This document shows, piece by piece, positions 7,463 to 11,846 of a stretch of 11,846 nucleotides of DNA. The translations under genes and the position numbers were made by a program. The first letter of the stretch is position 1. The number at the start of each line of letters is the position of its first letter. The stretch is from Pseudomonadota bacterium (GTDB taxonomy: Bacteria; Pseudomonadota; Gammaproteobacteria; Steroidobacterales; Steroidobacteraceae), in NCBI GenBank assembly GCA_003242685.1, contig QGVD01000090.1, forward strand, positions 1 through 11,846, read 5' to 3'. Below the pieces are notes generated by a model that was not told the origin of the DNA, did no database searches, and worked only from the letters and a program-made list of their open reading frames with translations.

Positions 7463-8710
7463 ATGAAGCGATTCCCCGCGTTGCTGGCGCTGCTGCTCGT
7501 CGCCTCGCCGCTCCTCGCGCAGTCGCCGGCAGATGAGGATCCCTATGCAAAGGCCCGGGAGCTGATCGCCGACATCGGCCGCATCGTCGCGCCGAACGGC
7601 GTGCAGGAGAGTCTCGTGGTGACGCTGGGCGGCGCGCGCCAGGCGATCAGCGTGCGCGGCGTCGATCGCGAGAATCCCATTCTGCTCTTCATTCACGGCG
7701 GTCCGGGCTCCGTCGAGATGCCGATCGCCTGGACCTTCCAGCGTCCGTGGGAGGACTTCTTCACCGTCGTGCAGTGGGACCAGCGCGGAGCCGGAAAGTC
7801 CTACGCGCTCAACGATCCGCAGGCGCTCGCGCCGACCATGAAGCCGGAACGCTATCGCGAAGACGCAATCGAGCTGATCGAGTTCCTGCGCGAGCGCTAC
7901 GGCAAGCGCAAGGTGTTCCTCCTTGGACATAGCTGGGGATCCGCAGTCGGCCTCATGGTCGCGGCCAAACGGCCGGATCTGCTCCATGCCTACATCGGCG
8001 TGGGCCAGCTCATCGACGTGCGCGAGAACGAGCGCGTGGGCATGGCGTGGGCCATCGAGCGCCTGAAGGAAACGAACAACTTCGCGGCGGTCCGTGAAAT
8101 CGAGTCACTGCGGCCGTATCCCGACGAGGGCCCGTTCACCATCGAGAACGCCGACCGCTGGCGCAGGTGGGCCAATCAGTTCGGCGCGCTCGCGGCATAC
8201 CGTCCCGACGCGAACTTCTACTTCCGCGCGCCGCGACTTTCGCCCGACTACACGCCGGCGGATATCCAGGGCTGGAACGACGGCAGCCTGCTTTCAGTGA
8301 AGACCCTGTGGCCGTACATGGCGGACCTCAGCTTCAGCGACCTGCGCAGGCTCGAAGTTCCGGTGGTGCTCTTCCTGGGCCGCCACGACTACACCACGCC
8401 TTCGTCCATCGCGGAGAAGTGGCTCGAGCGACTCGAGGCGCCGAAGAAACTCGCGATCTGGTTCGAGCATTCGGCGCATCTGCCGATGGTCGAGGAGCCC
8501 GGGCGCGTGCTCGCGGCACTGGTGCAGCACGTGCGGCCGCTGGATTCCTCGGCAGGAACGACTCCAGTCGCTACGGCGCGGCAGCACGGGAGCAGGGCGC
8601 AGATGACGCGGTGGCCGGCTGCTGCGGCTCCTGTCAGCCGCGCCGGCGTCGCGGGTCCTGGTGTCTCGCAGCCGCGAGAAGGATGCGATTGCGGAGACTT
8701 CGTCCGATAA
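7463..8710 (+). CDS. Exported alpha/beta hydrolase, prolyl-aminopeptidase-like (S33 type), with abnormal C-terminal tail
   Basis: The 415-residue product has a signal peptide (1-20, MKRFPALLALLLVASPLLAQ), so unlike classical cytosolic proline iminopeptidases it should act in the periplasm or outside. The fold is intact. It has the oxyanion motif HGGPG (78-82), VVQWDQRGAGKS (102-113), the nucleophile elbow GHSWG with Ser157, acid Asp309 (GRHDYTTPS) and base His339 (EHSAHLP). It may cleave small peptides or esters. The family pattern ends at about residue 360 (LAALVQHVRPL). The last 55 residues are Ala/Arg/Gly-rich without pattern and cross a strong hairpin at 8614-8647, which suggests that the ancestral stop was lost. 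ATG 7463 is supported by AGGAG at 7450-7454, 8 bases upstream. It lies between pldA and the DoxX gene, all on one strand and possibly one unit. Confidence 0.9.
   Translation: MKRFPALLALLLVASPLLAQSPADEDPYAKARELIADIGRIVAPNGVQESLVVTLGGARQAISVRGVDRENPILLFIHGGPGSVEMPIAWTFQRPWEDFFTVVQWDQRGAGKSYALNDPQALAPTMKPERYREDAIELIEFLRERYGKRKVFLLGHSWGSAVGLMVAAKRPDLLHAYIGVGQLIDVRENERVGMAWAIERLKETNNFAAVREIESLRPYPDEGPFTIENADRWRRWANQFGALAAYRPDANFYFRAPRLSPDYTPADIQGWNDGSLLSVKTLWPYMADLSFSDLRRLEVPVVLFLGRHDYTTPSSIAEKWLERLEAPKKLAIWFEHSAHLPMVEEPGRVLAALVQHVRPLDSSAGTTPVATARQHGSRAQMTRWPAAAAPVSRAGVAGPGVSQPREGCDCGDFVR
8614..8647 (+). terminator. GC-rich hairpin inside the hydrolase tail, possible old terminator
   Basis: GCCGGC (8614-8619) pairs with GCCGGC (8642-8647), and GCGGCT (8624-8629) pairs with AGCCGC (8636-8641), with a four-base bulge on one side and a six-base loop. 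No T-tract follows, so intrinsic termination is uncertain. Its place about 70 bases after the end of the conserved hydrolase domain is where a terminator would be expected. Confidence 0.35.
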
Positions 8711-8750
8711 TCGCGCTCGAAAGTGTGCGCGAACAACCGGGAAGATGAAG

Positions 8751-9194
8751 ATGTCGTCAGCGCTCGGCCTTCCATTCCTGCGCCGTCACGCCGATCTCAG
8801 CCTACTGCTCCTCAGGGTTCTCACGGGATCCTTTCTCGTGTACGGAACGCAGGACAACGTGTTCAGCGCGGAGCGGATGGAGGAATTCGTGGCGTTCCTC
8901 GATCATCACGGGTTCATCTGGCCGGAGCTGATGGCGCCGCTTTCAGTCTACGCACAGTTCGTGTGCGGCGGGCTCCTCGTGCTGGGGCTGCTGACACGCT
9001 GGGCTGCTCTCGTGATGGTGTTCAACTTCATTGTCGCCGTCGTGATGGTCCACTGGTCCCAGGACTTCCGTGGCTGGTGGCCGGCGATCGTCCTCGTGTT
9101 CATCTGTCTCGATTTCGCCTGCCGCGGCGGTGGTCGCTACTCGCTCGACTCGCTGGTCCTGGAGAAACGCCAGCACGCCGTATCACTGGGCTGA
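8751..9194 (+). CDS. DoxX-family membrane protein
   Basis: This is a small inner-membrane protein of 147 residues with four hydrophobic segments, at about 16-32, 61-81, 84-102 and 109-124. The first contains the typical LLLRVLTGSFLVYGTQD DoxX opening. AEFV-like ERMEEFVAFLDHHGF is followed by WPELMAPLSVYAQFVCGGLL, again the DoxX pattern, and a cytoplasmic C-terminal tail follows CRGGGRYSLDSL. DoxX proteins have been linked to thiol and oxidative-stress handling and to quinone-dependent oxidoreductase subunits, but the role of this member is unknown. ATG 8751 has GGGAAG six bases upstream. ATG 8745, two codons earlier, is possible but leaves no spacing. It starts 40 bases after the hydrolase stop. 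Confidence 0.88.
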   Translation: MSSALGLPFLRRHADLSLLLLRVLTGSFLVYGTQDNVFSAERMEEFVAFLDHHGFIWPELMAPLSVYAQFVCGGLLVLGLLTRWAALVMVFNFIVAVVMVHWSQDFRGWWPAIVLVFICLDFACRGGGRYSLDSLVLEKRQHAVSLG

Positions 9195-9550
9195 CGAAAC
9201 AGGAACGGCTCGCCGAGCGGAACTCGCGCGACGATCGCGAGGGGCTCCGTGGTGGCGACGATCCGTGCGATGCCGAGGAAGCTCGGAACGCGCAGCACCA
9301 TGTTCCGATCGATTCGCTTCCTTGCGAACCCCCGGTCGACGAGTGCGTGACCAGTGCCGGTGGCCGCGACCACGGCGTGGCCTTCGCTGCAGAATGACTT
9401 CAGTGTCAGACGGTCGCGAACGCGGGGATGGTGTGGTGCCGCGAGACACCAGAGCTCGCCGCCTCGACCGTCCCCGGCAGGCGTGCGCCGCGCCTGAGCC
9501 AGGGCTGACGGCAGTTCCCGTCGTGGCTCGGAGCTTCCGACCGTGCGGCC
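9195..9550 (-). pseudogene. LysR-type transcriptional regulator remnant
   Basis: One minus-strand frame, open from after the TGA at 9551-9553 down past 9195, contains a recognisable stretch of a LysR effector-binding domain. In order it reads ELWCLAAPHHPRVRDRLTLK, then FCSEGHAVVAATGTGHALVD, then RGFARKRIDRNMVLRVPSFL, then GIARIVATTEPLAIVARVPL. These match the usual LysR 'C-x-x-x-x-HP', 'LTL..F', 'GTGHALVD', 'LRVPSFL' and 'IVA-T-LLAIVP' positions. The helix-turn-helix domain is absent upstream, and the pattern stops at about 9209, right beside the end of the DoxX gene. Both ends are therefore missing. It has no plausible start codon and cannot be a working regulator. It is probably what is left of a regulator that once flanked the DoxX gene. 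Confidence 0.65.
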
Positions 9551-9558
9551 TCAATGAA

Positions 9559-9621
9559 GGTACCGAGGGGAGCCCGGAGCAGAATATTCTGTCAGTTCTT
9601 TCGACAGAGACCTCGGGTACC
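9559..9621. promoter_or_regulatory. Nested inverted repeats in the leader of the TerB-like gene
   Basis: GGTACCGAGG (9559-9568) faces CCTCGGGTACC (9611-9621), differing by one extra G. Between them are the perfect palindrome AGAATATTCT (9581-9590) and a small hairpin, TCTGTC (9588-9593) with GACAGA (9603-9608). The set ends three bases before the ATG at 9624. It could act as an operator plus a translation-controlling structure. No sure promoter hexamers were found. Confidence 0.5.
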
Positions 9622-9623
9622 CC

Positions 9624-10097
9624 ATGCTGAACGCACTTCGTAGCTTCTTCGATCGACACCTCGCACCCCAGCCGGAAGAGACGCCCGCTGAATCCAACCA
9701 CCGGACTCAGCTCGCGGCGGCGGTGCTGCTGGTCGAAGTCGTGCGCAGCGACCACGACATCTCCGATACCGAGCGCCAGGCAGTGCTCGGCTCCGTGGCG
9801 CGCAAGTTCGGCTTGAGCCCCGAGGAAGCGCGGGAGCTGCTCGAGCTCGCCGAGCAGGAGTCAAACTCTGCCCACGATCTCTACCAGTTCACATCCCGGA
9901 TCGATGCCAGCTTCGACCTCGGACAGAAGCTGCGGCTGCTCGAGGAGCTCTGGCGCGCCGCGTATTCCGACGACAGGCTGCACGAGTACGAGGAGCACCT
10001 CATCCGCCGCATCGCGGATCTGCTCCACCTTTCGCATTCTCAGTTCATCGGTGCGAAGCTGCGGGCGTTGAGCGAGAAGCAGAAGAGCTCATCGTAG
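9624..10097 (+). CDS. TerB-like (tellurite-resistance TerB family) cytosolic protein
   Basis: This 157-residue soluble, all-helical protein shows the TerB / COG4103 pattern. AAAVLLVEVVRSDHDISDTE (31-50) forms the first helix pair with an acidic loop. Next come a VLGSVARKFGLSPEEARELL segment (54-73) and the second acidic motif, RAAYSDDRLHEYEEHLIRRI (111-130). The two D/E-rich loops related by pseudo-symmetry are the likely metal-binding sites known in TerB folds. The N-terminus (MLNALRSFFDRHLAPQ) is amphipathic. These stand-alone TerB-like proteins are widespread in proteobacteria, have no proven link to tellurite, and should be read as unknown in function. The ribosome-binding site is weak and buried in the inverted repeats upstream. 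Its stop overlaps the end of the decayed minus-strand gene by a few bases. Confidence 0.85.
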   Translation: MLNALRSFFDRHLAPQPEETPAESNHRTQLAAAVLLVEVVRSDHDISDTERQAVLGSVARKFGLSPEEARELLELAEQESNSAHDLYQFTSRIDASFDLGQKLRLLEELWRAAYSDDRLHEYEEHLIRRIADLLHLSHSQFIGAKLRALSEKQKSSS

Positions 10098-10720
10098 CCA
10101 GCGGCGTGTCGACAACGGCTGATTGTGCTGCGAGCCGTCCGATGGCATTGGCTCGCAGAGCCTCCATGCCTCCTTGATCGCCTGCCCGACGGTCGCGTGT
10201 GGTAATGAGCTGTCGATCATCCGCCTGAACTGATCCAGGTGCCTGAAGTTCTAGGGTCGAGGCCAATGGCGATGTGGAGCTGTCGGCGTCAGCATCAGCT
10301 CGTCTCCGTTTAGACTCAGCGCGGCGAGTCGTGCGCCGGCGTTGAACTCATCTTCCGTCGAAACTCCAACCACACGATACGCCGCGTTGAAGTCTACTAA
10401 ACGGTCGATGGGCTCCCGCAATCGCCTTCAAAAGGTTGCCGGCGGTCGCGACCATGCGTCAGGACGCGTTCGTAGGTAAAGCTATGTACTGATGCTTGGG
10501 CAGCGCGTTATGACCTGGCAGGTCCCAATGACGAATCACCTGAGAGCGCAACGATCACTGAGAGTCAAACTTGAGGTGCAACAGTCGCTGTGCCGAAAGA
10601 AGCGCGGGCATGGTGGACGGCGCGTCAAACGCTGCAATTGGGTCGAAATGTGACGCACTTATAGGATTCGGCTTCGGAATCAAGTCATACACGAAACGCG
10701 GTCCTCTCTGGGACCGCTAC
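10089..10720 (-). pseudogene. Decayed protein gene, family not recognised (four stops, one frameshift)
   Basis: Read 5' to 3' on the minus strand, one frame gives RFVYDLIPKPNPISASHFDP and IAAFDAPSTMPALLSAQRLL, then stop (10555-10557). It continues with VIRHWDLPGHNALPKHQYIA and LPTNAS, then stop (10459-10461), then RMVATAGNLLKAI. Near 10418 one extra base moves the frame to REPIDRLVDFNAAYRVVGVS and TEDEFNAGARLAALSLNGDE. A stop at 10251-10253 is followed in the same frame by NFRHLDQFRRMIDSSLPHAT and VGQAIKEAWRLC, ending at TGA 10089-10091. An earlier stop lies at 10717-10719, and the coding feel fades above it. Segments between the lesions have normal amino-acid mix and about two-thirds GC at third positions, and the final stop overlaps the convergent TerB-like gene end, as real genes here do. 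The function is unknown. Confidence 0.5.
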
Positions 10721-10986
10721 ATTTTGGCACCGCTCTTAAGGTGCCCTCCGATGGAGGCGCATGGAGCGTTGGCCTGCCGGTCAGGCACAGCGTCGTAGGG
10801 GCAAACTGCGGTGCGAAGGCGGCATCATGCGTGCAAGAGAAGAACGGGGGGTGGGGCAGATCTCAAGTGCGCCGCGAAGGCGGCTGTTAAGCGTTCCATG
10901 CTCTTAGTTGAGGGCGCTACGCACCTGCGGCGAGTGGGGCGCCCGATATCACGTTCGTTGGGCTACGCAAAAAACCACGTCTCGCG

Positions 10987-11057
10987 CACCTGCTGAGCGT
11001 GCCGTAGCTGCAGATATGGAAACATTCGTAATCCGCATCACTCACGCGCAGCAGGTG
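10987..11057. repeat. Interrupted 15-base inverted repeat with 41-base loop
   Basis: CACCTGCTGAGCGTG (10987-11001) and CACGCGCAGCAGGTG (11043-11057) are complementary at 14 of 15 positions, with a single A-G mismatch. A transcript through here would fold into a long stem with a large loop. It may be a small RNA, a replication/transfer-type structure or a mobile-element end. Confidence 0.6.
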
Positions 11058-11067
11058 ACTACGTCGC

Positions 11068-11118
11068 GCGCCTTGCTAAGGTAGCCGCGTTTCTGCTGCT
11101 GTGCAGCGCCTTACTAAG
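11068..11118 (+). repeat. Two direct copies of GCGCCTTRCTAAG
   Basis: GCGCCTTGCTAAG (11068-11080) and GCGCCTTACTAAG (11106-11118) differ at one base and start 38 bases apart. A looser third relative (GCGCACCTGCTGAG) begins at 10985 inside the hairpin arm. They lie upstream of the ATPase gene and could be protein-binding sites. Confidence 0.45.
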
Positions 11119-11136
11119 CGATCCGCAATTGGCTAG

Positions 11137-11155
11137 TCACGAATAAGAATCGTGA
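11137..11155. promoter_or_regulatory. Palindromic candidate operator upstream of the ATPase gene
   Basis: TCACGA and TCGTGA are separated by seven bases and end 24 bases before the ATG at 11180. The AT-rich centre (ATAAGAA) could double as a -10 region, though no matching -35 is evident. The arrangement suits repression by a dimeric regulator. Confidence 0.4.
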
Positions 11156-11179
11156 ATTTGTCCTCAGGGAGAGAACATC

Positions 11180-11846
11180 ATGAAACTAAGAAGAATCAAG
11201 ATCCATGGATATCGGGGGATTGTAGACGAGGAGTTTGCTTTCCGGGATTACAGCTTGCTCGTCGGGCCAAACAACGCAGGCAAGAGCACGGTAATCGATG
11301 CTATCCGTGCATTCTACGAAAAAGACGGATTCAAGTTCAGAAAGGAGAGTGATGCTCCGCTCGCCTCACCAGCTGATGAGGAATCTTGGATAGAGTGTGA
11401 GTTCGATCTGACGGATCAGGAGTTCGACTCTCTTAAGGACGAGTACAAGGCTCCGGGCAAGCGGCTCCGAGTTCGGAAGTACTTTCAGACCTCGGAGAAA
11501 ACACATGATGGTAAGCCGGCGTCGGGATGGATATTTGGTTACAAGCGCGATGGAACGCTCTCCAAAGAGCCATTCTACGGCGCTAAGAATGTACAGAGTG
11601 GGAAGTTCGGCGATCTGGTCTACATACCCGCGATCAGCAAGGTCGACGAGCACGCGAAGCTAAGCGGCCCATCATCGCTTCGTGACTTGCTGGCGGACAT
11701 AATGAGCGACGTGGTTGAGGCGGGAAGGGCATACGGGGGGTTTTTAACAAGCGTCAGTAAGTTTTCGGCGGCCATTCGAGAGGCGAGAACTCGTGATGAT
11801 CGCTCGCTGGCGGGGCTTGCTGGGGGGGAGAATGGGTTGGTTGAGG
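11180..11846 (+). CDS. OLD-like / AAA15 family ATPase, N-terminal part (runs off the window)
   Basis: The first 222 residues are present. MKLRRIKIHGYRGIVDEEFA is the typical opening strand pair of OLD/RecF-like ABC ATPases. The Walker A loop is GPNNAGKST (29-37, Lys35), followed by the VIDAIRAFYE helix. Residues 68-85 (ESWIECEFDLTDQEFDSL) form the usual second strand. FGDLVYIPAISKVDEHAKLS (143-162) matches the 'YIPA-S-VDE' segment that precedes the coiled-coil insertion in OLD-like proteins. Walker B, signature and any TOPRIM nuclease domain lie beyond 11846. ATG 11180 is supported by AGGGAG eight bases upstream. Codon use is less GC-biased than in the left part of the window (ATA, CTA, TTA and AGA occur), consistent with transfer. 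Such ATPases occur in anti-phage systems such as Gabija, PARIS and other OLD-type modules, but which type this is cannot be decided without the rest. Confidence 0.85.
   Translation, partial: MKLRRIKIHGYRGIVDEEFAFRDYSLLVGPNNAGKSTVIDAIRAFYEKDGFKFRKESDAPLASPADEESWIECEFDLTDQEFDSLKDEYKAPGKRLRVRKYFQTSEKTHDGKPASGWIFGYKRDGTLSKEPFYGAKNVQSGKFGDLVYIPAISKVDEHAKLSGPSSLRDLLADIMSDVVEAGRAYGGFLTSVSKFSAAIREARTRDDRSLAGLAGGENGLVE

Larger units (their letters stand above)
10721..11179. other. Non-coding, lower-GC accessory spacer
   Basis: I found no credible gene on either strand here. Short open frames exist (for example across 10811-10996 on plus) but give cysteine- and arginine-rich products without pattern. 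The stretch holds a large interrupted hairpin (10987-11057), two short direct repeats (11068-11080 and 11106-11118) and a palindrome (11137-11155) before the ATPase gene. Confidence 0.55.

Noticed and set aside
9183..9755. Minus-strand open frame of 190 codons overlapping the TerB-like gene start
   Set aside because: It overlaps a convincing plus-strand gene and its sequence is Arg/Ser-rich. The LysR pattern lies in a different minus-strand frame.
10571..10798. Plus-strand open frame of 75 codons in the accessory spacer
   Set aside because: It has no ribosome-binding site or known pattern and is opposite the decayed minus-strand gene. It remains possible but unsupported.
10885..10963. GTTAAGC and GTTGGGC, resembling integron attC core sites (GTTRRRY)
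   Set aside because: No matching RYYYAAC partners at suitable distance were found, so complete attC sites cannot be drawn.
10098..11179. Search for tRNA, CRISPR array or retron-like RNA next to the ATPase
   Set aside because: No tRNA-like T-loop and acceptor pairing, no regularly spaced identical repeats and no reverse transcriptase gene were seen.
11152..11352. Plus-strand open frame of 66 codons at the start of the ATPase region
   Set aside because: It is an out-of-frame shadow. The frame from ATG 11180 shows the ATPase N-terminus with Walker A and a proper ribosome-binding site.

Overview
This is a GC-rich window that reads like the chromosome of a Gram-negative, probably gammaproteobacterial, environmental heterotroph. 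The main pointers are an outer-membrane phospholipase A with its full catalytic set, a lipobox-bearing PQQ/haem alcohol dehydrogenase, and several secreted proteins with cleavable signal peptides. A Steroidobacter-like or related soil lineage would fit, but that placement is inference.

Layout. 1-2158 (minus): a nearly complete quinohemoprotein alcohol dehydrogenase whose last few C-terminal residues lie beyond the left edge. 2356-3135 (plus): remains of two secreted-protein genes, one of the DUF6152 type with frameshifts and one of the 'TADGKVDMNAP...NGKPDFSGLW' type with its middle deleted. 3172-4110 (plus): an intact secreted DUF8021-like protein. 4101-5991 (minus): a two-gene unit with an uncharacterised 271-residue protein followed by an isopenicillin-N-synthase-like Fe(II)/2-oxoglutarate oxygenase. 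5992-6298: a divergent spacer with a compact nested inverted repeat. 6299-9194 (plus): pldA, an exported S33-type alpha/beta hydrolase with an odd C-terminal tail, and a DoxX-type membrane protein. 9195-9550 (minus): a remnant of a LysR-type regulator lacking its DNA-binding domain and C-terminus. 9624-10097 (plus): a TerB-like protein preceded by a nest of inverted repeats.

After 10097 the character changes. Third-position GC falls, and the minus strand carries what reads as a decayed gene of about 200 residues (10089 to about 10720 or beyond) with four in-frame stops and one frameshift. Next comes a non-coding stretch with a long interrupted hairpin and short related repeats. The window ends inside the 5' part of an OLD-like/AAA15 ATPase gene (from 11180) with a good Walker A motif, a good ribosome-binding site and a palindrome just upstream. 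This right-hand part looks like the edge of an accessory island. The ATPase is the best candidate here for part of a defence-type system, but its partner genes and nuclease domain are outside the window.

Working together: the left and centre hold envelope and secreted functions (periplasmic alcohol oxidation, outer-membrane lipid turnover, secreted hydrolase, DoxX). The 271-residue protein and oxygenase form a likely small-molecule modification unit. Four loci show gene decay, with no insertion sequence, CRISPR array, tRNA or rRNA recognised.
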